From positions 1-36,711 of the forward strand of contig JAFSVF010000025.1 in the NCBI GenBank assembly GCA_017450205.1: a stretch of DNA of 36,711 nt, given 5' to 3'. Of this stretch, positions 24,513-32,828 are shown piece by piece. Position numbers and translations under genes: made by a program. The notes below the pieces were generated by a model. The model did no database searches. It saw nothing but the letters and a program-made list of their open reading frames with translations, and had not been told where the DNA came from. The stretch comes from Bacilli bacterium. GTDB taxonomy: Bacteria; Bacillota_I; Bacilli_A; RF39; UBA660. Position 1 is the stretch's first letter; each line of letters begins with the position of its first letter.

Positions 24513-25505
24513 CTATCTAACTAATTTTTTGTATGCAATTTGTGACTTTTGTTTAAGAAGTTCATAACTGGAATTATCTTCTAAGAAGTTTACATTACCA
24601 TAGTTTAAAAAATCTTCTAGTTTATCTTTATTACTAGTCATTAATTCTTTATACTCATTTAAACCTTTTTCTTGATTATTAAGAGTATCTACATATAATT
24701 TAGAAGCAATCATAAAAGAAGTTAAATAATTTGTAGAAGTAACTAAATCATGTATTCTTAATCTTTTAAGTGTTTCATTATCATAAAATACTTTTAGATT
24801 ACTTATACTATAATTATTAATTAAACTACTATCATATTCATTTAAAGAAGCGATAAACTTTCCTAAGTGTAAATCCCAAATAAGTCTATTAAAATATTGA
24901 AGTTTATTATTAATAAGTAATCCCTCAGGAACAACGTAACTAGAATTCTTATCTAAACTATGCATCATTAAAAGTTCAAAATAATAACTAGATATTTCAA
25001 TAAGGGAATACTTAACTAATTTATTTAAATTGTTCCTAAATAATCTACTTTGAATATAATGTCCAAATTCATGAGCAAGCTTTGAAAAGTCATCCATTTT
25101 GTTATCTATAACTAGCGTAATTCTAGTATTAGTGTCTGTTTCATAAGAACTACCACCATAATACTCACTTTTATCATTAGTAAACTCTAGTTTATCTAAA
25201 TCATTGGCAAAAAAAGAAGCATAAGCATTAATAATATCTTTATCATTTAAAGAAAGAATAAATCTTGTTACTTCAGTAAATAATTCTTCCTTAGAAGCTT
25301 TATAATTTAGATTAACAAATCTAGTATTCTTTAAATAATCATAATCAAGTCCATTAATAAAACTAAATAATTCTTTAGAAAAACTTTTTAAACTAGTATT
25401 ATCTTTTTTATATACTTTTTTAAATGATTCAAAATTAAATGGAAAATAATAATTTTTAGATGCTTCATTATCTATTTGAGATTTTATTTTCTTACATTCT
25501 TCCAT
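24513..25505 (-). CDS. M3-family (PepF-like) peptidase, short form
   Basis: 330 aa from ATG 25505, chosen because AGAGGT precedes it by 5 bases. HEFGH at 145-149 is followed by YSLIEISSYYFELLMM, matching the E-x-x-S-x-x-x-E helix of M3 oligopeptidases that supplies the third zinc ligand. Oligoendopeptidase F is about 600 aa; here only the zinc-binding half and a reduced N-terminal helical part remain. Given the intact motif, it is probably an active small cytoplasmic oligopeptidase, but this is inference. It is the first gene of a three-gene minus-strand operon. Confidence 0.75.
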   Translation of the reverse strand: MEECKKIKSQIDNEASKNYYFPFNFESFKKVYKKDNTSLKSFSKELFSFINGLDYDYLKNTRFVNLNYKASKEELFTEVTRFILSLNDKDIINAYASFFANDLDKLEFTNDKSEYYGGSSYETDTNTRITLVIDNKMDDFSKLAHEFGHYIQSRLFRNNLNKLVKYSLIEISSYYFELLMMHSLDKNSSYVVPEGLLINNKLQYFNRLIWDLHLGKFIASLNEYDSSLINNYSISNLKVFYDNETLKRLRIHDLVTSTNYLTSFMIASKLYVDTLNNQEKGLNEYKELMTSNKDKLEDFLNYGNVNFLEDNSSYELLKQKSQIAYKKLVR

Positions 25506-25529
25506 AATATACCTCTTAATTTGCAACAT

Positions 25530-25558
25530 ATAATAGCAAAATATTCGAGTTAGTGCAA
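25530..25558 (-). promoter_or_regulatory. Promoter of the minus-strand M3-peptidase operon
   Basis: Reading the minus strand, TTGCAC (25553-25558), a 17-bp spacer and TATTAT (25530-25535). It is divergent from the uvrC promoter (TATAAT at 25576-25581). Confidence 0.65.
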
Positions 25559-25604
25559 ATATTTAAGAATTATTATATAATAACTTCAAGAAAGGAGTTT
25601 TTAT

Positions 25605-27401
25605 ATGAATCCAAGATTAGATTATTTAAAAGAAAAGTTAAGCTTAGTACCTCATAAACCAGGTAGTTATCAATATAGAGATTCTAACGGAGTAATTATA
25701 TACGTAGGTAAAGCAAAAGACTTAAAAAACAGAATGACTTCATACTTTAATGGAAGACAAACTGGTAAAACAGCTGAACTAGTAAAAAATATTTATGATT
25801 TCACTTTTATAGTTACATCTTCCGAATTAGAGTCATTCTTATTAGAAATAAATTTAATTAAAAAATATAATCCTAAATATAATATACTTCTTAAAGATGA
25901 TAAGAGTTATCCGTATATTGAACTTGTAAAAGCTCCTTATCCAGAACTTAAAGTAGTTAGATACTTAAACATTAAAAAAAGAGAAGGTAGAGTACTTTAT
26001 GGTCCATTTGTAAATGCAACAGCAGCAAACCATATAGTAAGACTTCTAAATGAAATATATCCGCTTAAAAAATGTAATGGTAAACCTAAAGATGTTTGTC
26101 TTTATTATCATATACATGAGTGTCTTGGTTATTGCTGTAAAGAATATGATAAATTAATCGTTGATAATATGATTAATGATATTACTCAATTCTTTAATGG
26201 TAATGATTCCATAATTAGAGATAAAATAATTGAACGTATCACAAATGCATCAGAAAACTTAGATTTTGAAAGAGCAAGCGAATTAAAAGAATACTTAGAT
26301 TATATAGATATAATTCAAGAAAGACAAAAGATAGATATGTCAGATCTTGTTAATAGAGATGTATTTAATTATTACTTTAAAGATTCATTTCTTTCAATTA
26401 ATTTATTCTTTGTAAGAAAAGGAAAACTAATCGGATCTAAAAATGAAATAATAAATATCCCAGAAGATGAACCTGATGAAGCAATACTAAACTATTTAGC
26501 TAACTTTTATCAAAAACATGAAATACCAAAAGAGATTATTATTCCTAGTAGTATTGATAAAGATATATTAAATGAAGCGATAACAAATAATTTTATTTAT
26601 GTAGAAAAAGGACCTAAGAAAAAACTTTTAGATTTAGTATATGAAAATGCTAAGATTAATCACGAAAACAATATTAAGCAAAATGTAAGAAAACTATCTA
26701 GAACTAAAGGTGCAAATGAAGAGTTAGAAAACTTACTAGGAAGAAGTATTCATAGAATTGAATCATTCGATAACTCACATCTATTTGGTTCATTTGCTGT
26801 AAGTGCAATGGTTGTATTTATTGAAGGTGTTCCTTCTAAAAATAATTATCGTAAATTCAAAGTTTCAATGGATGTTAATGATGACTATGGAACAATGAAA
26901 GAAGTGACTTATAGAAGATACTATAGAGCTTTAATAGAAAAGTCAGAACTTCCGGATTTAATTTTAGTCGATGGTGGTTTAGGACAAATACATGCAGTTA
27001 AAGAAGTAATAGATTCTCTTAATCTTCAAGATAAAATTAAAGTCTGTGGTTTAGTTAAAAATGATAAACACTCAACTAATGCTTTAATGGATGGAGATAC
27101 CGAAGAAATCTATGAAATAGATAAAACAAGTGATTTATTCCATTATCTAACATTTATTCAAGAGGAAGTACATAGATTTGCAATTACATATCATAGAGAA
27201 ATAAGAAGTAAAGGTTCTATTTCAAGTGTACTTGATAATATTGATGGAATAGGTACTGTAAGAAAGAAAGAGCTTATTAAAAAATTTGGAAGTGTTAAAA
27301 AGATGAGTGAAGCATCAATTGAAGAACTTTCTCAAATACTACCAGAAACAGTAGCTGAAAACTTAAAAAAATATTTAGAAGAATTTTTAAAGAAGAACTA
27401 G
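25605..27401 (+). CDS. uvrC: Excinuclease ABC subunit C
   Basis: 598 aa, full length. It makes both incisions in nucleotide excision repair with UvrB. The N-terminal GIY-YIG nuclease (KPGSYQYRDSNGVIIYVGKAKDLKNR) is followed by the conserved Cys cluster (KKCNGKPKDVCLYYH ... CLGYCC). Then come the UVR helix pair (NLDFERASELKEYLDYI), the RNase H-like nuclease (RIESFDNSH, DLILVDGGLGQ) and C-terminal helix-hairpin-helix motifs (LDNIDGIGTVRKKELIKKFG). AAGGAG precedes the ATG. The gene is monocistronic with its own terminator. Confidence 0.97.
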   Translation: MNPRLDYLKEKLSLVPHKPGSYQYRDSNGVIIYVGKAKDLKNRMTSYFNGRQTGKTAELVKNIYDFTFIVTSSELESFLLEINLIKKYNPKYNILLKDDKSYPYIELVKAPYPELKVVRYLNIKKREGRVLYGPFVNATAANHIVRLLNEIYPLKKCNGKPKDVCLYYHIHECLGYCCKEYDKLIVDNMINDITQFFNGNDSIIRDKIIERITNASENLDFERASELKEYLDYIDIIQERQKIDMSDLVNRDVFNYYFKDSFLSINLFFVRKGKLIGSKNEIINIPEDEPDEAILNYLANFYQKHEIPKEIIIPSSIDKDILNEAITNNFIYVEKGPKKKLLDLVYENAKINHENNIKQNVRKLSRTKGANEELENLLGRSIHRIESFDNSHLFGSFAVSAMVVFIEGVPSKNNYRKFKVSMDVNDDYGTMKEVTYRRYYRALIEKSELPDLILVDGGLGQIHAVKEVIDSLNLQDKIKVCGLVKNDKHSTNALMDGDTEEIYEIDKTSDLFHYLTFIQEEVHRFAITYHREIRSKGSISSVLDNIDGIGTVRKKELIKKFGSVKKMSEASIEELSQILPETVAENLKKYLEEFLKKN

Positions 27402-27417
27402 CATTCTTCTTTTTTTA
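27391..27417 (+). terminator. uvrC terminator
   Basis: AGAAGAA-ctagca-TTCTTCT followed by a T run. The uvrC stop codon is in the loop. Confidence 0.7.
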
Positions 27418-27426
27418 TTTAAATTA

Positions 27427-27450
27427 TGTTATATTTAATAAAAGGATAGA
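27427..27450 (+). promoter_or_regulatory. Extended -10 promoter of the prepilin-like gene
   Basis: TGt-TATATT (27427-27435), followed by AAAGGAT as ribosome site. Confidence 0.5.
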
Positions 27451-27456
27451 GTTTAT

Positions 27457-27891
27457 ATGAAAAAGAAAATGAATTTTACATTTATTGAATTATTATTATC
27501 TATAACTTGTATTATTGTAATAGGACTTCTTATAATTCCATTTATAAGTAGAGTATTCATTCTTACAGAAAAGAAAGTATTTACCGAATATATTGAAATT
27601 ATAAATGAAAAGACTTTAAAGAAAGTTAAAGAATCAAAGAAAGATTTTAATACTTGTTATATATATGATATAAGCAAAGATTTAGATTTAAAAAGAAATG
27701 ATTCTTTTAAAGGATATACTGTATATTATAATGGAGATGTATATTTATTTATTCAAAATGAATCATATTATCTTTCAGGATTAAAATATATTAATAAAGA
27801 TACAACTAATAAGAATTTGAAAGAAAGTAAAAATAATATTGAAGTTAAAGTTGAAGGATTAGATTGTCAACATAATGAATATATTTCTTAA
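27457..27891 (+). CDS. Type IV prepilin-like protein with unusual cleavage site
   Basis: 144 aa. A short basic leader (MKKKMN) is followed by FTFIELLLSITCIIVIGLLI, the hydrophobic helix of type IV pilins, with the Glu at +5 of the mature form. The residue before the cleavage point is Asn, where prepilin peptidase normally needs Gly. The globular part, TCYIYDISKDL ... GYTVYYNGDVYLFI ... YYLSGLKYIN, aligns with the pilin at 28403, so the two are paralogs. Both have a Cys before the YDI segment and another near the C-terminus, a possible disulfide. It has its own promoter and terminator. Confidence 0.75.
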   Translation: MKKKMNFTFIELLLSITCIIVIGLLIIPFISRVFILTEKKVFTEYIEIINEKTLKKVKESKKDFNTCYIYDISKDLDLKRNDSFKGYTVYYNGDVYLFIQNESYYLSGLKYINKDTTNKNLKESKNNIEVKVEGLDCQHNEYIS

Positions 27892-27917
27892 TGAATGTAT
27901 TATTACATTCATTTTTT
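27891..27917 (+). terminator. Terminator after the prepilin-like gene
   Basis: ATGAATGTA-ttat-TACATTCAT followed by T residues. Confidence 0.8.
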
Positions 27918-27926
27918 AATGTTTAA

Positions 27927-27955
27927 TGATATAATTAATGTATAGTAAGGAGAAT
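27927..27955 (+). promoter_or_regulatory. Extended -10 promoter
   Basis: TGa-TATAAT (27927-27935). GGAG precedes the ATG at 27960. Confidence 0.6.
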
Positions 27956-27959
27956 TTAT

Positions 27960-28403
27960 ATGAATGGAAGTAAAAAATATGAAATTATTTATTTTCTAAT
28001 GATTCCTGTTGGAGTATTTTTATTTTCAGTATTCTTTGATATAGGAAATAATATTTATTGGCAAAAGAAATTAGATAAAGCAACTGAAACAATTTTAATA
28101 GAAGCTCTTAAAACAGAATCTATAGATACTAATGAAGAATATGTAGAATATGCTAAGAAAAGATATGAAGAAAAAAAGTTCGATAATAACGATATTAAAG
28201 TAACATTTATGACTGATGAAAATCATTCAATTATATTAAGTGATACATATGAACATTTTTCTATATATGGTTATGTTACTGGGCAAAAACAATTTACAAC
28301 TTCTAAATATAAAGGATATGTAGATGAATATAATGAAGCTCAAGTAGAAAAACTTCAAGAAGTCTATGAAGATGATAAAGTAGAAGAGGAGAGTAATGAA
28401 TAA
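27960..28403 (+). CDS. Small membrane protein next to pilin gene (TadE-like layout)
   Basis: 147 aa: one N-terminal helix (about 8-30, IIYFLMIPVGVFLFSVFFDIG), then an extracellular domain with helical and beta segments and an acidic tail (VEEESNE). The order of a short N-terminus, a helix and then NIYWQKKLDKATETI resembles TadE/TadF-like pseudopilins, but no diagnostic motif is present. It overlaps the start of the downstream prepilin by one base (TAATG), so the two are co-translated and probably work together in a pilus or secretion fibre. Confidence 0.65.
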   Translation: MNGSKKYEIIYFLMIPVGVFLFSVFFDIGNNIYWQKKLDKATETILIEALKTESIDTNEEYVEYAKKRYEEKKFDNNDIKVTFMTDENHSIILSDTYEHFSIYGYVTGQKQFTTSKYKGYVDEYNEAQVEKLQEVYEDDKVEEESNE

Positions 28404-28900
28404 TGAAAAAGGGTTTTACTTTAGTTGAGTTACTTGCTGTTATAGTAATCTTAGCAATAATTATAGTTGTATCAGCACCCCTTGCAACTAATGTAATTAA
28501 TAATGGAAGAAAGAGTGCATTTGCTAAATATGTAGATAAGTTATATTTCGATGTTTTAAATAAATATGAAGCAGATAAAGCATCTAATCCGAGAATTGGT
28601 TATTCATGTATTTTATATGATATTAAGAGTGATCTTGGTTTAGATACTACAAAAGATTATGAAGGAAATGTAATTGTAGTACCTAGTTTTGATAACCCAG
28701 AAGTATATTTTAACATTCATAATAAGCAATATAAGTTAATACACTTTAAATATATTAACTCTGAAGATGAAGAATCAGATATGGGGCGTCTTATTGATAA
28801 ATATGTTAAAAATACATATGAAGAGGAACTAAATCTTGAAAATTTTGTTACAAGTGAACTAGGATGCTCTGATGTTGTATCCAATAGTGTTGAATACTAA
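28403..28900 (+). CDS. Type IV prepilin (GspG/PilA-like)
   Basis: 165 aa with the canonical leader MKKG followed by FTLVELLAVIVILAIIIVVS: a prepilin peptidase site G4/F5 and Glu at +5. The globular domain contains YSCILYDIKSDLGLD ... YEGNVIVVPSF ... KYIN and a C-terminal LGC, matching the layout of the paralog at 27457. Assembly ATPase, PilC and prepilin peptidase genes are not in the window. It may be a competence-type pseudopilin or a true pilin. Confidence 0.88.
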   Translation: MKKGFTLVELLAVIVILAIIIVVSAPLATNVINNGRKSAFAKYVDKLYFDVLNKYEADKASNPRIGYSCILYDIKSDLGLDTTKDYEGNVIVVPSFDNPEVYFNIHNKQYKLIHFKYINSEDEESDMGRLIDKYVKNTYEEELNLENFVTSELGCSDVVSNSVEY

Positions 28901-28920
28901 AAGAATAATAAAAAAACTAT

Positions 28921-28973
28921 TTGAAAATTATATATATGTATGATAAAATACCAATAGTTCGAAAAAAGGAGGC
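28921..28973 (+). promoter_or_regulatory. Promoter and strong RBS of rpmG
   Basis: TTGAAA (28921-28926), a 17-bp spacer and TAAAAT (28944-28949) with an upstream TGa. AAAGGAGG lies just before the ATG. Confidence 0.75.
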
Positions 28974-28979
28974 ATTATA

Positions 28980-29171
28980 ATGGCTAATACAAAGAAAACT
29001 GGTGCTAGACACAATGTTGGTCTTAAAAGTACTGCAAGTGGATATATGCTAAGACCTACTTCTAGAAACGTTAAAAATGGAGAAAAATTAGAATTAAGAA
29101 AATATGATCCAATTACTCGTAAAGTAGAAGTTTTTAAAGAAGTTAAAATTGCTACTAAGAGTGCTAAGTAG
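28980..29171 (+). CDS. rpmG: Ribosomal protein L33, cysteine-free form
   Basis: 63 aa, a 50S subunit protein. The stretch GEKLELRKYDPITRKVEVFKEVKI matches the end of E. coli L33 ([24 protein letters not shown] in known homologs, given here only in outline). The four zinc-binding Cys found in many Bacillota L33 copies are absent (KSTASGY and KYDPITRK where CxxC pairs would be), so this is the C-minus paralog used when zinc is scarce in species with both types. Whether a zinc form exists elsewhere cannot be seen. An 'L33-like' reading is secure; it is followed by efp. Confidence 0.88.
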   Translation: MANTKKTGARHNVGLKSTASGYMLRPTSRNVKNGEKLELRKYDPITRKVEVFKEVKIATKSAK

Positions 29172-29211
29172 TTAATATAAATTAAACTTTAAAGAAAGGA
29201 GTAAACGAATC

Positions 29212-29772
29212 ATGAATATTAGTATTAATGATATTAAAAATGGTATGACTATCATCGTTGATGGAAAGTTATGCATGATTGAAGATTTCCAACACGTAAA
29301 ACCTGGAAAAGGTTCTGCATTCATGAGAATGAAATTAAGAAACTTAAGAACTGGTGCTTTAGTTGAAAATACTTACAACACTAATATTACTGTTGAAAGA
29401 GCTAGAGTAGATAGATTACCTATGTCTTATTTATATGCTAATGGAGATGAATATGTTTTCATGAATAATGAAACATATGAACAAATGGAAGTACCTGCTG
29501 AAAAACTAAAAGAACAATTAAAATTCTTAAAAGAAGGTATGGAAGTTCAAATCGTAACATATGAAGGTGAAATTTTAGGAATTAACTTACCAGATAAAGT
29601 TGAATATGAAGTAACTGAAACAACTGAAGCTGTTAAAGGTAATACAACTAATAATGCACAAAAAGATGCTACTATTGAAACTGGTTATGTAGTTAAGGTT
29701 CCTCTATTCATCCAACAAGGTGAAAAGATCCTTATTACTACTGAAGACGGAAAATATGCAGGAAGAGCTTAA
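29212..29772 (+). CDS. efp: Elongation factor P
   Basis: 186 aa, full length. It rescues ribosomes stalled at polyproline by entering between the P and E sites. The N-terminal KOW-like domain has the loop HVKPGKGSA with the tip Lys33, the residue modified or required in this family. Two OB domains follow, with RLPMSYLY, FMNNETYEQ and the C-terminal TGYVVKVPLFIQQGEKILITT motif. AAAGGAG precedes the ATG. It lies 40 bases after rpmG, probably in the same transcript. Confidence 0.97.
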   Translation: MNISINDIKNGMTIIVDGKLCMIEDFQHVKPGKGSAFMRMKLRNLRTGALVENTYNTNITVERARVDRLPMSYLYANGDEYVFMNNETYEQMEVPAEKLKEQLKFLKEGMEVQIVTYEGEILGINLPDKVEYEVTETTEAVKGNTTNNAQKDATIETGYVVKVPLFIQQGEKILITTEDGKYAGRA

Positions 29773-29788
29773 TAATAAGCTCTTTTTT
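29764..29788 (+). terminator. efp terminator
   Basis: AGAGCTT-aataat-AAGCTCT followed by T residues. The efp stop is in the loop. Confidence 0.8.
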
Positions 29789-29848
29789 ATTTGTTTTCCT
29801 TTTTAAAATAAGAAAACTTTTGTATAATTATATTAGGATGGTGATACT

Positions 29849-30988
29849 ATGAAGAATTTGATGAGTTTTAAGTTAGGAAAAGAAAAAATAGAAATATGGC
29901 AAGTATTCATATTTATATTTTTACTTTTAATGTTCATTGTATGTATATTCCTTGGTATTGGATTTCTTAGTAGTGCACACTCTAATGTTGAAGTTAATGA
30001 AACAGTTATTAATGATGAATTAGGAATAATAACTGATTTTAATAGAATAAATAATGAAAATTATTCTGAAAAGCAAATAAATGAATTTAAAAAGAATTAT
30101 AAAAAATATATATCTGATAATGTTGGTTTATTAAAACTAGATAATATGGAATTTGATATATATAGAAATATTGGTTCTTCTATTTATAGAATAAATATAA
30201 ATAAGAATAAATGGTTCTTATTTAATAATATTAATAAGAATTCTACTGAATTAAATGAATTATTTGTTGTAGATACTGATCTTAAATTCCATAAGATATA
30301 TTATCAAACTAATACAATTGTAAAAGACTGTACTGAAGATCCTAATTATGAAAATTATAAAGTAGGAGACTTTAACTTCTTCTATAACAAAAAGAATGAT
30401 TACTTTTATGGTTATAAGAGTATAAGTGATGATTATGATTCATATTTTGTTATTAGTGGAGAAAAACTAGGAATAAACACTAGTGACTATGAAAAGTTCT
30501 TTAAACTTATTGATAATAATATAAATATATCTACTAATAAAACTTATAAAACAGTTGGGCTTTTATTAAGTGATGATAAAAGAAAAATCACAATCAACGA
30601 TTCTACATCTCTAGATTTAGTAACTAATGTAAATATTATTTCTTTAAGAAATGGTATTAAAGGAAACTCTAATGTAATAAATTATATTGATTTAAAGTCT
30701 CTTGATACATTTAGTATTAAAGAAATATTTAAAAATATTGATGATTATAGTGTATCTTCTAAAAAGAATGGATATCTTCAATATAAATATAAAAATACTA
30801 AAATATATTTAAAATATAATTTGAAAGATTATCCTGATTTCAATTTCTCAGAAGGTGGAATTAATGGTGCTTTAATTGAATGTAATGATAATACATTATT
30901 AGTTCAATTTGATAAAGTATATACATTTGCATCTCAAGAAGAATTAGAAAAAGTTTTAGAAAGCACAATAGGTAGTATTATCAACTAG
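29849..30988 (+). CDS. Single-pass membrane protein of unknown function
   Basis: 379 aa. A short cytoplasmic start (about 1-16), one membrane helix (about 17-42, VFIFIFLLLMFIVCIFLGIGF) and a large extracellular domain rich in Asn, Lys and Tyr with alternating beta patterns (RNIGSSIYRININKNKWFLF, GYLQYKYKNTKIYLKYNL). No family was recognised. The start follows GGTGAT. The next gene begins directly after its stop, so it is co-transcribed with the ADP-ribosylglycohydrolase-like gene. Confidence 0.7.
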   Translation: MKNLMSFKLGKEKIEIWQVFIFIFLLLMFIVCIFLGIGFLSSAHSNVEVNETVINDELGIITDFNRINNENYSEKQINEFKKNYKKYISDNVGLLKLDNMEFDIYRNIGSSIYRININKNKWFLFNNINKNSTELNELFVVDTDLKFHKIYYQTNTIVKDCTEDPNYENYKVGDFNFFYNKKNDYFYGYKSISDDYDSYFVISGEKLGINTSDYEKFFKLIDNNINISTNKTYKTVGLLLSDDKRKITINDSTSLDLVTNVNIISLRNGIKGNSNVINYIDLKSLDTFSIKEIFKNIDDYSVSSKKNGYLQYKYKNTKIYLKYNLKDYPDFNFSEGGINGALIECNDNTLLVQFDKVYTFASQEELEKVLESTIGSIIN

Positions 30989-30997
30989 GTGATTATA

Positions 30998-31927
30998 ATG
31001 AAATTTATTAAGGATGGGTTATTTGGTTTAGCTATTGGGGAAGCTTTTGGTGTTCAACTTGATATGGAGTCAAGTGATTTTTCTAATCCAGTTACTACTA
31101 TGCAAGATAGTAGGGCATATGATTGCCCTATTGGGTCTTTTAGTGACGATACAAGTATGTTACTTGCTAGTATGGACTCTTTTATTAAATCAAAAGAAAT
31201 CAATTCTAAGGACATTCTAGATGCTTTATGTGATTGGATAAATAAAAACGCTTATTCATCAACTGATTATTTATTTGATATATCAAAGACAGTAAGAATT
31301 TCTCTAATGGATTATTGGAAAAATAAGAATAGTGAAACTTGTGGAATTTTAGAAGAAGATAAACAAGATGCTTCATGTTTAAGTAGAGTATTCTTACTTA
31401 ACATGGTTTATTCTTCATCTAATATTAGTGATGAAAAACTAATTGATGAGTTAAAAAAAGTTATTAGGATTACACACAATAATGAAATAAGCTTTTTAGG
31501 ATGTTTTATAGCTTATAAATATATGAAGTATATAATTGATGGTAATAATCCTAAATATGCTTTAACGCTTCTAAAAAGATACAATTACAAGAAGTATTTT
31601 ACTGATTACTCAATTGAAAAATATAAAAGAATTCTTTTTGATGATATAAAAACAATAAAATTAGAATCTATAGATAATAGTTCTAATATAGTATCTATCT
31701 TAGAATCAGTATTATTTATTATAAGTAATACAGATAATTATAAAGATGCTATTATTACTTCTAATATGTTAGGTAATGCTAATGGAGTAAGAAGCAGTAT
31801 TACTGGCCTTTTTGCAGGTTTAATATATAGTGAAAAAAGTATTCCAAAAGAATGGAATATCGTACTAAAACGAAAAGATTATTTAAATAAAATGTCAAGA
31901 AAGATAAAACAAGTGTTAAGTATGTAA
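30998..31927 (+). CDS. ADP-ribosylglycohydrolase-family protein with altered second metal motif
   Basis: 309 aa from ATG 30998. An in-frame GTG at 30989 is part of the AGGTGAT ribosome site. The N-terminus KFIKDGLFGLAIGEAFGVQLD and the SFSDDTSM motif (Asp50, Asp51, Thr52) match the DraG/ARH family, which removes ADP-ribose from modified Arg or other residues using two metal ions. The C-terminal partner motif is normally GGDTDT; here the aligned segment is GNANGVRSSITGLFAGLIYSEKSIP, starting at residue 259. The fold-specific AG-x-x-AGLIYS and SIPKEW parts are kept, but both metal-binding Asp are lost. It may be a binding protein or a weakened enzyme rather than a classic hydrolase. Confidence 0.82.
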   Translation: MKFIKDGLFGLAIGEAFGVQLDMESSDFSNPVTTMQDSRAYDCPIGSFSDDTSMLLASMDSFIKSKEINSKDILDALCDWINKNAYSSTDYLFDISKTVRISLMDYWKNKNSETCGILEEDKQDASCLSRVFLLNMVYSSSNISDEKLIDELKKVIRITHNNEISFLGCFIAYKYMKYIIDGNNPKYALTLLKRYNYKKYFTDYSIEKYKRILFDDIKTIKLESIDNSSNIVSILESVLFIISNTDNYKDAIITSNMLGNANGVRSSITGLFAGLIYSEKSIPKEWNIVLKRKDYLNKMSRKIKQVLSM

Positions 31928-31931
31928 ATAG

Positions 31932-31983
31932 TTGACACTACTTGTCTTGTTATGTTAACATTATATATGTAAGATATGAAAGG
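31932..31983 (+). promoter_or_regulatory. Promoter of the HTH regulator
   Basis: TTGACA (31932-31937), an 18-bp spacer and TGt-TAACAT (31956-31961). GACA-ctact-TGTC inside the spacer (31934-31946) is a short inverted repeat that could be an operator for autoregulation. AAGG (about 31980) precedes ATG 31993. Confidence 0.6.
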
Positions 31984-31992
31984 TTGAAGACA

Positions 31993-32772
31993 ATGGAACA
32001 ATTAAATAAATTACTACAAGAATTAGGAATTTCAAAAGTTAGATTAGCTAAATACTTAGGAGTATCAAGACAAATGGTTTACAATTATCTTGGATTTGAT
32101 ACATTAGATAAATGGCCTAAAGATAAAAAAATATTATTATTAAAATTACTAGATCTACATGATTTAGATGCAGATACATTAGAAAATTTAGAAATAACAA
32201 ATGATTATTTAAACGAGGTTGAAACACGTTTACAAGAAGGTGTAAGAGAATCTCAAGAAAATGATTATCTAGATTTAAAAGGTCTTAAAAAGGAAGAACA
32301 TGCATTACTTTCTGATATTACATATTTAATAAAAGAAATGTTAACAGATTCTCCAAATCATGAAGAAAACTATTATACACTTCAATATGTATATCATATG
32401 TTATTAAGTGTAGAAAACGTACCTGAAATTAAATATTTACTTGGATACTTATCTAAGACTTGTGGTTTTGTTAAACCTGATGTATTTAAATTTAATGAAG
32501 ATAAACAAAAAACTTTCGAAGGTATAATCCACTCAGCATTTACTCTTTATAATTCTGGTGATACTGCACTTAAAAAAGCTAATATTATTAAATCAAGAGA
32601 AAGATTTGTAAAAGAAATCGAAGCTAAAAACGAAGAAAAATTAAGTAGAACACAACAACTTAATACTCAAAAGATTCAAGCTTTAAGAGAACTTGGTTAT
32701 GACTCAATTACAACAGAAAATGCTGCTGAAGTTTGGGAAAAAATGGCTGAGATTGAAGCAAGAAAGTTCTAA
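31993..32772 (+). CDS. HTH-domain (XRE-like) regulator upstream of the HExxH array
   Basis: 259 aa from ATG 31993. A longer reading from 31942 was rejected because it starts between the -35 and -10 boxes. Residues 12-33, GISKVRLAKYLGVSRQMVYNYL, form a clear helix-turn-helix of the XRE type. The rest is helical: an acidic linker, a middle helical domain (about 95-180) and a charged coiled-coil-like end (SRERFVKEIEAKNEEKLSRTQQ ... VWEKMAEIEARKF). No known effector domain was recognised. It lies 57 bases upstream of the first HExxH gene, with a promoter and hairpin between, so it is the likely local regulator. Confidence 0.75.
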   Translation: MEQLNKLLQELGISKVRLAKYLGVSRQMVYNYLGFDTLDKWPKDKKILLLKLLDLHDLDADTLENLEITNDYLNEVETRLQEGVRESQENDYLDLKGLKKEEHALLSDITYLIKEMLTDSPNHEENYYTLQYVYHMLLSVENVPEIKYLLGYLSKTCGFVKPDVFKFNEDKQKTFEGIIHSAFTLYNSGDTALKKANIIKSRERFVKEIEAKNEEKLSRTQQLNTQKIQALRELGYDSITTENAAEVWEKMAEIEARKF

Positions 32773-32773
32773 T

Positions 32774-32828
32774 TTGACAATAAAATAAATATAATATAGA
32801 ATACTTCCTAAGTAAGGGAGTATTTTTT
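32774..32828 (+). promoter_or_regulatory. Promoter and terminator-like hairpin running into a start codon
   Basis: TTGACA (32774-32779) with TATAGA at 15 bp (or TATAAT at 32790) is followed by the hairpin AATACTTCC / GGGAGTATT (32800-32808 and 32816-32824) and a T tract that ends at ATG 32829. The right arm contains GGGAG, the only ribosome site, so the same hairpin could both terminate transcription and hide the start. A near copy stands at 34675. Confidence 0.55.

Noticed and set aside
31035..31220. 61-aa plus-strand ORF inside the ADP-ribosylglycohydrolase-like gene
   Set aside because: Out of frame with the conserved motifs and without a ribosome site.
4274..31927. Pairing of the ART-like gene with the ADP-ribosylglycohydrolase-like gene as one toxin-antitoxin system
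   Set aside because: They are 26 kb apart, in separate transcripts, and the hydrolase lacks a metal motif.
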